Shown: positions 14,653 through 21,743 of the stretch, piece after piece
How positions within the stretch are numbered: position 1 is the first letter of the stretch
How the letters are laid out: each line of letters starts with the position of its first letter
Assembly: GCA_012719085.1 (NCBI GenBank)
Contig: JAAYBA010000478.1
Location: 1-34,942, forward strand
Length of the DNA: 34,942 nt
Source: Planctomycetota bacterium
GTDB lineage: Bacteria > Planctomycetota > Phycisphaerae > Sedimentisphaerales > Anaerobacaceae
Reading direction: 5' to 3'
The notes under the pieces: model-generated
Databases searched by the model: none
Seen by the model: only the letters and a program-made list of their open reading frames with translations
What the model was told of the DNA's origin: nothing
Made by a program: the position numbers and the translations under genes

Positions 14653-15349
14653 CCAAGTCAGACTCAGCTTCCTGACCATTCGATGCGTCGGCCGGCGCAT
14701 GTCTTCGCGCCATACGAAGCAACTCCTGCTGTCCGTGGCCGCGCTGCTCATGGGCATCCTGCCATGCGGCTGCCAATCTCCTCAGGACAACGGCGGGATG
14801 GTCAACTCCTTCTACCTCAACCCATACAAGAACCTCGGCAACCTCGGGCGTGTCGCGTTGGTCGAGTTGCAGGATGATTCCGGCCACCCCAGGATGTCGG
14901 GCGAATTGACCGAAGCCCTGTTCGTCGCCCTCCAGAAGAAACAACTCTTCGGTCTGGCCATCGTTCGCCATGACAATCCGGAGTGGAGGAGCATCCAGGA
15001 AAACCTCGACTCTCTCCAGGCCCTGCGTCAGCTCCTGGTCATCCGCGACACCCTCAAGTGCAACGCGATCCTTGTGGGGACTATCACCGAGTATACCCCG
15101 TATCCGCACATGTCGGTGGGCCTTCGCCTCAAACTGCTCGACCTGACCGACGGACAACTGGTTTGGGGCCTCGAACAGATATGGGACAGCTCCGACCGCA
15201 GTATCCAGAAGCGAATCCGACGCTATTTCAAAGAGGACCTGCGGTCGGGCTCGGCGCCTTTGCAGGAGGAGTTGGTGGTGGTCAGCCCATTGAAGTTCGG
15301 CAAATTCGTCGCCTATGAGGTGGCCGAAACGCTCATTCGCGAACCGTGA
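14642..15349 (+). CDS. Lipoprotein with a CsgG/LpoB/FlgO-like domain (tentative)
   Basis: The product has 235 residues; the ATG follows GGAGGGAACCGA and overlaps the previous gene by 11 bases. The signal peptide is LLLSVAALLMGILPCGCQSP with a lipobox Cys at about 44; an ATG at 14699 would give a shorter, more usual signal. The mature part reads GRVALVELQDDSGHPRMSGE, a span ending in LFGLAIVRH, then CNAILVGTITEYTPYPHM and VGLRLKLLDLTDGQLVWGLE. This pattern resembles CsgG/LpoB/GNA1162-type lipoproteins and the FlgO/FlgT proteins of Vibrio outer-membrane rings. The resemblance is by eye only. Confidence 0.65.
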   Translation: MCRSQVRLSFLTIRCVGRRMSSRHTKQLLLSVAALLMGILPCGCQSPQDNGGMVNSFYLNPYKNLGNLGRVALVELQDDSGHPRMSGELTEALFVALQKKQLFGLAIVRHDNPEWRSIQENLDSLQALRQLLVIRDTLKCNAILVGTITEYTPYPHMSVGLRLKLLDLTDGQLVWGLEQIWDSSDRSIQKRIRRYFKEDLRSGSAPLQEELVVVSPLKFGKFVAYEVAETLIREP

Positions 15350-15426
15350 CGGCGCCCGGCGGCGGGCGTCCCGCTATCGCTGAGGGCGGCTGGATTATCG
15401 GCCGAGATTTTTTGTGGCAAAGGCCC

Positions 15427-15453
15427 TAAAGATTCTGTCGGCCCGTACGAAAA
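15427..15453 (+). promoter_or_regulatory. Sigma-28 (FliA) promoter candidate for the FlgM-like gene
   Basis: TAAAGATT at 15427-15434 matches the FliA -35 consensus TAAAGTTT at 7 of 8 bases. After the expected 11-base spacer, TACGAAAA at 15446-15453 matches GCCGATAA at 5 of 8, keeping the CGA core. The predicted start is near 15460, about 34 bases before the ATG at 15494. Confidence 0.55.
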
Positions 15454-15493
15454 CGAAGGTAGAAACGCAGCTACCCAAAGAAGGATGTGGCAC

Positions 15494-15763
15494 ATGATAC
15501 AGAACATCAATACCAATAGCGTCGGACACCTGATCGGACAGTCGTCCTTTCCCACCTCCGATCCCGTGCCCACCCGCAAGACAGACGACGCGGACGCCGC
15601 ACTGCACATCAGCTTCGACGACCTGATCAGCAAGGCAAAGGACCCCGGCTTGGCCGAGGCCACTGCCGTCGAGGAGGCCCGGCAATTGCTGCTCTCAGGC
15701 CAACTGACAAGCCCGCAGAACATCCAGTCCGCCGCCCAGAACATGCTAAAGTTCGGGATATAA
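15494..15763 (+). CDS. FlgM-like small protein (putative anti-sigma-28 factor)
   Basis: The product has 89 residues; the ATG at 15494 follows AAGAAGGATG at good spacing (an ATG at 15485 is inside that site). The N-terminal half is polar and probably disordered. The C-terminal half (ATAVEEARQLLLSGQLTSPQ, then NIQSAAQNMLKFGI) resembles the C-terminal helices of FlgM, where VxxARxxIxxGxxxxxxxIAxxL binds FliA. A monocistronic gene behind a sigma-28-like promoter, with its own terminator, in a fliA-containing locus fits FlgM well. The sequence match is weak, so function is inferred. Confidence 0.55.
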   Translation: MIQNINTNSVGHLIGQSSFPTSDPVPTRKTDDADAALHISFDDLISKAKDPGLAEATAVEEARQLLLSGQLTSPQNIQSAAQNMLKFGI

Positions 15764-15793
15764 AGACTTTACAGATATGCCGGATCGAGTCGT

Positions 15794-15833
15794 GGGGCCC
15801 AGCCAAGGACGGCGTAGTGGCCCCCGTTTTTTT
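15794..15833 (+). terminator. Intrinsic terminator after the FlgM-like gene
   Basis: GGGGCC (15794-15799) pairs with GGCCCC (15819-15824), with a nested GCC/GGC stem in the loop, followed by CG and seven T residues at 15827-15833. This is a classical rho-independent terminator about 30 bases after the stop and closes the flagellar cluster. Confidence 0.85.
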
Positions 15834-16427
15834 GCGCCCCCGCCCATGTCGCCAAACCCGTCGTCCCGCACCTTTGCTTGTCGCTCTGCGTGTGGGTAGA
15901 ACGTGGACCACCGAGTCATAAGGTTTTTTCAAGAAGTGATTTACGTCTTCAGACGTAGCAATCCAGAAGGCTACCGACCGGCAGGCGACCCGGCACAGGT
16001 CGTGGCATCGATGTAGCCAGAGGACAGGAGCCCTCGTACGATCGGACATGGACGTCGACGCGAACGGGCTCGGCCGCCTCGCCTCGGCCGGACGGCAATT
16101 GCCGGGCAAACGGCCTGGCAACCATCGCCACGTCGAGAATGTCCAAAGTTTTCTGTCCGATGCAAACGTTCATTACTTCTGTCCCCCAGTAGCCCTTATC
16201 TTACCAGAATTATGGGGACCGATCAAGCACCTCCGCCAGCCGGAAGGCCTTACGGTTTTTCTGAATTTGCTCTGTGACCAATCCGGTCCTGGCAGCCTCC
16301 ATATTACAGGACAGATCTATGGACGTCGTCGCGAAAATATCCGAATCGGCCTCAGAATAAACGGCCGCGCCGGACGACTATATAGGGACAGGAAACCCTA
16401 AGCAACTGTTGAAAAAGAGGTTATCGG
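15834..16427. other. Intergenic region without a supported gene
   Basis: This region of about 590 bases has lower GC than its surroundings in places (15900-15960, 16240-16390). The open frames here show no recognisable product. It contains the inverted repeat at 15942-15957 and a TGGCATCGATGTAGCC stretch at 16003-16018 that only partly resembles a sigma-54 promoter. The promoter of the small zinc-ribbon gene should lie here but I cannot identify it confidently. Confidence 0.5.
15942..15957. repeat. Inverted repeat TACGTCT-TC-AGACGTA
   Basis: Two perfect 7-base arms (15942-15948 and 15951-15957) around a 2-base centre. The short spacing suits a dimeric repressor operator more than an RNA hairpin. 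No regulator can be assigned. Confidence 0.4.
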
Positions 16428-16628
16428 ATGTACATCATCGCCCAGTGCCCCCGTTGCGGCTACCGCTGGTGGCTGGACGCCGCCGCCGCCGACCGACGGA
16501 TGCGGTGTCGCAAGTGCTTCCGATTGCTCAAGGTCCCCGATCTGACGGAGGTCCCCGAAGCAACCGCCGTACTCAGCCGGGCCAAAGGCGAACTCTACGT
16601 CGACGACACCGGAAACACCTACGGCTGA
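16428..16628 (+). CDS. Small MJ0042-type zinc-ribbon protein
   Basis: The product has 66 residues, starting at an ATG 8 bases after AGAGG. Residues 4-37 hold CPRCGYRWWL and, about 15 residues later, MRCRKCFRLLKV, a CxxC...CxxC zinc ribbon like the MJ0042 family domain usually found at the N-terminus of larger planctomycete and proteobacterial proteins. Here it is almost the whole protein, followed by a 30-residue acidic tail. It may bind nucleic acid or a partner protein. It is alone on the plus strand, convergent with the next gene. Confidence 0.75.
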   Translation: MYIIAQCPRCGYRWWLDAAAADRRMRCRKCFRLLKVPDLTEVPEATAVLSRAKGELYVDDTGNTYG

Positions 16629-16673
16629 GCCCAGAGCCCACGCCGCCGGCCACTGATGACCGGCGCGTCGCGA

Positions 16674-18071
16674 TTATCCTTCGTCGTCGGAATCGGGCGG
16701 CGGGGTCTTCTTGAGCGGCGCGGTCCAGAGGTAGACGGTGTGATTGATGTAGCTGCCGTCCTCGGTCATCTCGACGACGTCGTCTGGCTCGACGCCTTTC
16801 ATGTCGAAATCGTGCGAAACAATCCGCGAGCCGGGCTTGAGCTTCTCCAACTGGGGGATGAGCTTCACGTTCAGGCTGGGCAGCAGATACAGTGTCACGA
16901 CGTCGGCGCCGCTCAGATCGAGCGTAAAGATGTCCTTCTGCTCGATGGTGACGAGGTGGCCGACACCGTGCGCCTCGACGTTTGCAAGCGACTCGGCCAC
17001 GCGCTGCGGGTCGATGTCGTAGCCGAAGGCCCTACACCCGAAGCGTTCGGCGGCAGTGACGACGATCCGCCCGTCGCCGCAACCAAGGTCGTAGACGATG
17101 TCGCCGGGCTTGACCTGGGCCATCTCCAGCATCTTGTCCACTACGATCTGCGGGGTCGGCACATAGACGACGTCGGGCTTGCGCGAGGCGACCATCAGGG
17201 GCGGGCGCGTATCGGCCCGAGTCAATGCGATTCCGTCCAGCGGCGGCTCGATCTTGCCTGGGTCCAGCCCGAACGCCTCCAGAATGGTCGGCGCGATATC
17301 CTGGCGACGGCCGTCGCGATAGACCACCTTATTGTCGGTGACCAGGAAGGCCGGGGCGACGAAACTTTGGTCGGCCTCGTTCGGACCGTGGCCGGCGGTG
17401 ACGTACACCTGGGTCTTGCCGGTCAATCCGAGCGACTTGATCTTGTCCATGATCCGTCCGGTCCACCGATCGTTAGAGATCAGGGCGTCCTTGTACTGCC
17501 TGGAGGTTCGGCCGTACGTACGCGCGGCGCTGTCGGCTTGCGCGAAACGCACGAGAAGGAAGAAGGGCCCGTCCTTGTACTTGTCGAGCAGTTCGACGGC
17601 CCGGGCTCCGACCCGCTCGTCGCGCAGCAGACCCTCTTCCGCAATTTCGAGGACCGCCGGGCGCAATCCTGCCGGCGTCTGCTGCCGGCCGATCACCGCG
17701 GCGGTAACGAATTTATCCGGGCCGAAGTGATTTTCCAGCCGCTCGAAGAGGCTTACGCCCTTGCCGCCGGCCCCGGAGGCCCCGTCGCCCGAACCAACTG
17801 CTTTGGGCAGATAGCCCGTGAGGATCTCCTTCCAGGCCCCATCGGTGTTGACGATACCCTCACCGTGGATCCGCACAAGAACGCCCCGATCGATGAGCTG
17901 CTGCAGACCGGGCAGTTCCTCGCGTGTCAGCGACTGATCGACGTGCTCGCGTTCGGCTCCGTCCCATCCGACCAGAACGATGTTCTGCGGGCCGGCGGCC
18001 ACACCGATGACCGGCGACAGAACCATCAAAAGACCGACACACAGCGATAGACGGACGATTCTACCTCGCAT
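16674..18071 (-). CDS. Secreted fusion: alkaline-phosphatase/phosphodiesterase-like domain plus SAM methyltransferase
   Basis: A 465-residue protein with a Sec signal peptide (LSLCVGLLMVLSPVIGVAAG) starting at ATG 18071 behind AGAGGAG. Residues about 28-290 resemble the alkaline phosphatase/type I phosphodiesterase superfamily: IVLVGWDGAERE, a Thr at nucleophile spacing in NTDGAWKEILTG, and a late VYVTAGHGPNE. The usual DHG metal motif appears as GHG, so metal binding may be altered. Residues about 310-455 form a class I methyltransferase: VYDLGCGDGRIVVTAA for SAM, YDIDPQRVAES, and LYLLPSLNVKLIPQLEKLKP. Single-domain secreted versions of this methyltransferase are common in planctomycetes; the fusion is unusual. 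The substrate is unknown. Confidence 0.85.
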   Translation of the reverse strand: MRGRIVRLSLCVGLLMVLSPVIGVAAGPQNIVLVGWDGAEREHVDQSLTREELPGLQQLIDRGVLVRIHGEGIVNTDGAWKEILTGYLPKAVGSGDGASGAGGKGVSLFERLENHFGPDKFVTAAVIGRQQTPAGLRPAVLEIAEEGLLRDERVGARAVELLDKYKDGPFFLLVRFAQADSAARTYGRTSRQYKDALISNDRWTGRIMDKIKSLGLTGKTQVYVTAGHGPNEADQSFVAPAFLVTDNKVVYRDGRRQDIAPTILEAFGLDPGKIEPPLDGIALTRADTRPPLMVASRKPDVVYVPTPQIVVDKMLEMAQVKPGDIVYDLGCGDGRIVVTAAERFGCRAFGYDIDPQRVAESLANVEAHGVGHLVTIEQKDIFTLDLSGADVVTLYLLPSLNVKLIPQLEKLKPGSRIVSHDFDMKGVEPDDVVEMTEDGSYINHTVYLWTAPLKKTPPPDSDDEG

Positions 18072-18235
18072 CGTTTGCTCCTCTCAACAGGGTCTTTGGA
18101 CTTCGAATCGCGATTCGTCCGGGGACGTCTGCCGTCCGGAATCTACAACGGACCCTGCCACGCTAACGAACGCGGCCTCAGAACGTCAATAGGGAAAAAT
18201 CCCGCCGATCTGACCTCGAACGGGCCTGTTGGGCG

Positions 18236-19606
18236 TCACCGTGGCGTCTGGCCGGTGCCCTGGAAGCGATGGGCCCTCTCGTAATAGTGCAGCACCGCCG
18301 AATCATTGAAGGCGGCCAGGCCGGAGGCGTTCCGCAGCCGCACGCCGTCCAGCGTCCGCGACCGCGACAGGGCCACGTAAACGTGGCCCGGAACAAAATT
18401 GACGTGCGAGCCATCGATATTGACGACATCGAGCGTCATGCCCTGGGCCTTGTGCACCGTCAGGGCGTAAGCCGGCACGATCGGATACTGGACTACGGCG
18501 AACTTGACCTGTTCTTTATCCTTGCGGGAATCCCACACCAGTTCCTGGAACTCGATGGCGTTGAGCCGCCGCGTGCCAAGTCCGTTTCGGTCGAATGCCA
18601 CGTCGATCCAATAGGGCATCTCGGTGTCGGGCGCATACTCGGTGCAAATGTCGGTCACGGTGCCCAGGTCGCCGTTGACGAGGTCCTCGTGGTTCTGGAT
18701 GCACAGGACCCGCATTTTCTTCTTGATCTGAAGCGTGGCCTTGGCTCGCGTGTGGCCCTGGAGCCACTGGGCCGCCTCCTCGCGGTCCCCCTTGGTTACC
18801 TGGCAAACGCTATGGACAGGCGGAGCATCGATCTGGTCGATCCGCCTCTGGTTGTGTGCGTCCGCCTGACGATTGGTACCGAAGAGGACAGGGTAGTCGG
18901 GATCGAATTCGCGATGGTTGTTCTTGAGAATATCCACATCAACCCGGCCGAGTCGGAGGCCCTTGAGGAACTCGACGAAGTGGGGCTCGGCCTGTCGCAA
19001 GACGGTTTGCAGGTCGATCAACTCGAAATCGGCGAATGCCGTGCTGTAGAATGCAAAGTCAGGCAGACCCTCCTCGTTGCGCGGCACGGGCGGAAGCTGG
19101 AAGAAGTCGCCCACCACCAGCAGCCCCGTCTCGGGCTCGACGCGCTGGAGGAACCGGTCGAAGGTGACGCGATCGACCATGCTGATTTCGTCGACGATGA
19201 TGACGCGCGCGCGTTCGAGCTTGCGCCGCCCCGATTCGATGCGCCGATTCGAGTCGGGCATTTCCACTCTCGGCAGGAATGCGGCGGCGTGCAGGGTGGA
19301 CGGCCCCTGGCAGTATCGCGAGTTGTGGATGCCGGTCTCGTCGCGCAACTGACAGGCGGCGATGCCCGTCGAGGCGGCCAGCACGACATGCTTGCCGCGT
19401 TGCACGAGTTGGTTGGCGATTCGCCGGACGAGAGTCGTCTTTCCCGTACCCGCGCCGCCCGACAAAAAGATCCGCCCGCCCGCCAGCAGACCCTCGACCA
19501 CGTCCGCCAGCAGGACGGGGTTTCGCGCATCGTGATACGGATATGGATGAACCAGGACGCTCGACTTCGCCTCGTCTGTGTCGGACTTCTTCGCGGATCT
19601 GCCCAA
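18236..19606 (-). CDS. PIF1/RecD-like superfamily 1 DNA helicase
   Basis: A 456-residue ATP-dependent 5'-3' helicase of the PIF1/RRM3/RecD2 type. Motifs in order: Walker A GGAGTGKTTLVRR, motif Ia VLAASTGIAA, Walker B ARVIIVDEISMVD, motif III LLVVGDFFQLPPVP, motif V YALTVHKAQGMTLDVVNID and motif VI VYVALSRSRTLDGVRL. No other domain is present, so it is a compact form. No ATG is usable; the TTG at 19606 is chosen because GAGGAG lies 8 bases upstream, and a TTG at 19624 would add six residues. PIF1 helicases unwind G-quadruplexes and D-loops, and a short cytosolic one here is probably housekeeping. It is not obviously linked to its neighbours. Confidence 0.9.
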   Translation of the reverse strand: MGRSAKKSDTDEAKSSVLVHPYPYHDARNPVLLADVVEGLLAGGRIFLSGGAGTGKTTLVRRIANQLVQRGKHVVLAASTGIAACQLRDETGIHNSRYCQGPSTLHAAAFLPRVEMPDSNRRIESGRRKLERARVIIVDEISMVDRVTFDRFLQRVEPETGLLVVGDFFQLPPVPRNEEGLPDFAFYSTAFADFELIDLQTVLRQAEPHFVEFLKGLRLGRVDVDILKNNHREFDPDYPVLFGTNRQADAHNQRRIDQIDAPPVHSVCQVTKGDREEAAQWLQGHTRAKATLQIKKKMRVLCIQNHEDLVNGDLGTVTDICTEYAPDTEMPYWIDVAFDRNGLGTRRLNAIEFQELVWDSRKDKEQVKFAVVQYPIVPAYALTVHKAQGMTLDVVNIDGSHVNFVPGHVYVALSRSRTLDGVRLRNASGLAAFNDSAVLHYYERAHRFQGTGQTPR

Positions 19607-19635
19607 AGCGCGTGCTCCTCGCAAGGGTGTGCGGA

Positions 19636-20571
19636 CTACCGGCCGATCCGTTGTCGGATGTAGTCCTGGTACAGGGTCAGGATGTCACGGTCCGAGGCCT
19701 CGGTCGTGACGACGAATCGCGCGCGGGCCTTGACGGTCTGGCCCGCCTGGATATCTCGACCGAACAGCGACGGGTAGAGCGAGTAGTGCGTCTCGCCTTC
19801 GTACGGCGTGGCGATCGCGAAGCAGTCGGTCACAGGGCTCATCACAACAACTCCCAGGCTCTTGTCGGTGCTTCGCCGCAGACACAAAGGCGCGGCCATC
19901 TGAGGCATGACGACCCAATTCACCGGATAGGGCTCCTTGCGCCAACGTCCGTCGCGGATCATCCCCAGGACACCGTCGTCTCTTGGAGACATCTGCCAGT
20001 CGCCCCGCGACTTGACGGCAAGCATGAAGCCGGGCTTGCCCTCGGCGTCCGGATCGGCGGCAACGTAGACGTAAGGAGAGGGCAAGGCTTCATGGAAATA
20101 CGAGGCGAGGAAGACCTCGAAATCGTCCAGATCTTCACAGGCCTTCACCGTCGTCTCCAGATCGAGGGTCGCCGGCCCGGCCCAGCGATAGACGGCGATC
20201 AGTTCGAAAGGCCGATCGGGCGCGGCGGGCCGGGAGACTTCGACCGCGCCGTCGGGCAACAGCTTCGACGTGCTCGGCCAGTCCCACGCCATCGCACCGT
20301 ATCGTTTGTTCGTTGCCAGGACCCGATAGTAGCTGAAGATGCCCGCGCCCTGGTCCAGACGGATCCCCGATGGAACGTGCACGACGGATGCCAGGCCCTG
20401 AGCCTTCCCGCTCGGCTGGAGTACGCCACGAAGGACGCCCGTGTCGAATCGGTATTCGCCGTTCTCGCCGCTCTGGAATCTGAGCCCGGCTTCTTCGCCG
20501 GCCGAGGACACCGAGAGGACAAGCAGTAGAATGGGAAATGCCACAAGAGTTTTCACATACCGAATCAACAT
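19636..20571 (-). CDS. Secreted protein of unknown function
   Basis: The product has 311 residues; the ATG at 20571 follows AAGGAGGACATGGC. A Sec signal peptide (VAFPILLLVLSVSSAGEE) suggests export. The mature part looks beta-rich (SGENGEYRFDTGVLRGVLQP, FELIAVYRWAGPATLDLETT, VKARARFVVTTEASDRDILT), resembling carbohydrate-active or galactose-mutarotase-like beta-sandwich proteins, but I do not recognise a family. It lies 18 bases downstream of the M29 peptidase and is probably in its operon. Confidence 0.7.
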   Translation of the reverse strand: MLIRYVKTLVAFPILLLVLSVSSAGEEAGLRFQSGENGEYRFDTGVLRGVLQPSGKAQGLASVVHVPSGIRLDQGAGIFSYYRVLATNKRYGAMAWDWPSTSKLLPDGAVEVSRPAAPDRPFELIAVYRWAGPATLDLETTVKACEDLDDFEVFLASYFHEALPSPYVYVAADPDAEGKPGFMLAVKSRGDWQMSPRDDGVLGMIRDGRWRKEPYPVNWVVMPQMAAPLCLRRSTDKSLGVVVMSPVTDCFAIATPYEGETHYSLYPSLFGRDIQAGQTVKARARFVVTTEASDRDILTLYQDYIRQRIGR

Positions 20572-20589
20572 GCCATGTCCTCCTTCCGT

Positions 20590-21594
20590 TCAATCGAAGC
20601 AAAATCGGCCTTCGTCCATGAGGGTCCGGCCGTCCACGTAGATGCTCGGAGCGATGATGACGCCATCGACGTGCGCGACACTGTCCCAGGTGGCGCCCGT
20701 CTTGGTGGGGTAAGGACTGCCGAAGGCAATGTGCACGCCAGGGAACTTCTCATCCTGGAGAAGGTTATAGATCAGCTTGGTCAGGCCGATATTGGTGCCG
20801 ATAGCAAACTCGCCCACACGATCGCTGTTCTCATCGGTCTCGAACACGTACGCCGCCAGTTCCCGGCGGAGTTGCGCGTTGTCGCAGTCCAGGCTCTCGC
20901 GGAGTGCTCGGCCCTCACGGACATCCACGATCACAGGCGTATCCGCCAGCGACGCATACCGCTCGGTGAAGTAATCGCCCAGGCAGCCGTCGATCACGAT
21001 GTGGCCGTCCACCTTCGCCGGCGCCGTGAACACCTCGCCGTCAGGCAGATTCTTCCAGCGACCAGGTTGAATGTCACCATCACTGATGAGCCACTTCAGG
21101 TCGGGACTGAATCGGGCGGTGAAATCGCATCCTTGGGCGGTCACAACCCGAATCGCTTCGGCGTCTCTGACGCTCTCATAGACCCATTTGCTGACCCTCT
21201 GGATCTCGGCGTAGTCGCTGCACATGCCGTCGGTCATGATCTGCGGCGTGATGCCGATCATGTGCGCGTGACGCAGCTTCGGATTCGCATCGATCGCCTG
21301 GAGCATAGGCCTTCGGAAGGTTTGCAGTTCGCCTTCGGCGCCTTGGGCGGCATAGATACTGACGTCCGCAGCCTGGAGGGCTTCACCTATAGCGACGGGG
21401 AAGGCAACGGGCCGAGCCCCGAGGTCTTCCATCAAGAAGAACTGAACGTCGCCGGCAATCTTCTCGGCCGCAACGCGCAGCGCCTCCCCAATCTCGTTCG
21501 TCTGGTGGTCGGTGATGACGACCACGCGTTCGCCCGGCTTGATCCGAAGACAGTTGTCAACGACCTGCCTGACACCTTGTTGGATGGTTCCCAT
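20590..21594 (-). CDS. M29-family (AmpS-type) metalloaminopeptidase
   Basis: The product has 334 residues; the ATG at 21594 is chosen because GAGGAGAACTGG precedes it, and the longer frame upstream is not homologous. The sequence follows the thermophilic metalloprotease M29 pattern: LRIKPGERVVVITD near the start, a central RFSPDLKWLISDGDIQPGRW, NLPDGEVFTAPAKVDGHIVI (conserved NLPxGEVFxxP), NIGLTKLIYNLLQDEKFPGV, IAFGSPYPTKTGATWDSVAH and HVDGVIIAPSIYVDG. The Glu of GEVF and the His/Asp residues near the C-terminus are the expected metal ligands. It cleaves N-terminal residues of peptides in the cytoplasm. The family is usually 370-410 residues, so this is a slightly short form. Confidence 0.87.
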   Translation of the reverse strand: MGTIQQGVRQVVDNCLRIKPGERVVVITDHQTNEIGEALRVAAEKIAGDVQFFLMEDLGARPVAFPVAIGEALQAADVSIYAAQGAEGELQTFRRPMLQAIDANPKLRHAHMIGITPQIMTDGMCSDYAEIQRVSKWVYESVRDAEAIRVVTAQGCDFTARFSPDLKWLISDGDIQPGRWKNLPDGEVFTAPAKVDGHIVIDGCLGDYFTERYASLADTPVIVDVREGRALRESLDCDNAQLRRELAAYVFETDENSDRVGEFAIGTNIGLTKLIYNLLQDEKFPGVHIAFGSPYPTKTGATWDSVAHVDGVIIAPSIYVDGRTLMDEGRFCFD

Positions 21595-21648
21595 GGTCCA
21601 GTTCTCCTCATTTCGGATCGTGTGGCAGGCAGATGCAAAAATCAAAAA

Positions 21649-21725
21649 GCAAAGATCAAAATGGCGGAATCGCCGCAACGCGGTGATGACTTCCTCAGTT
21701 TTGCATTGTGCCGTTTGATCTTTGC
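21649..21725. repeat. Imperfect long inverted repeat (GCAAAGATCAAA arms)
   Basis: GCAAAGATCAAA at 21649-21660 pairs perfectly with TTTGATCTTTGC at 21714-21725, and a nearby ATGCAAAA (21633-21640) also finds TTTTGCAT inside the loop. The A/T-rich arms stand out in this GC-rich region. It lies between the M29 peptidase start and the glycoside hydrolase end. It may be a dispersed hairpin element rather than a terminator, as no T-run follows on the minus strand. Confidence 0.5.
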
Positions 21726-21743
21726 ATTTCCGCAGCGTGCTTC

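Noticed and set aside
16003-16018. Partial sigma-54 promoter TGGCATCGATGTAGCC
   Set aside because: Spacing fits but the -12 TTGC is TAGC and the next gene starts more than 400 bases away.
16644-16665. Hairpin CGCCGG...CCGGCG in the gap between the zinc-ribbon gene and the fusion gene
   Set aside because: Short 6-base arms, no T-run on either side; too weak to call a terminator in sequence this rich in GC.
18269-19663. Long plus-strand open frame opposite the PIF1 helicase
   Set aside because: Antisense shadow produced by high GC third positions; all helicase motifs are on the minus strand.
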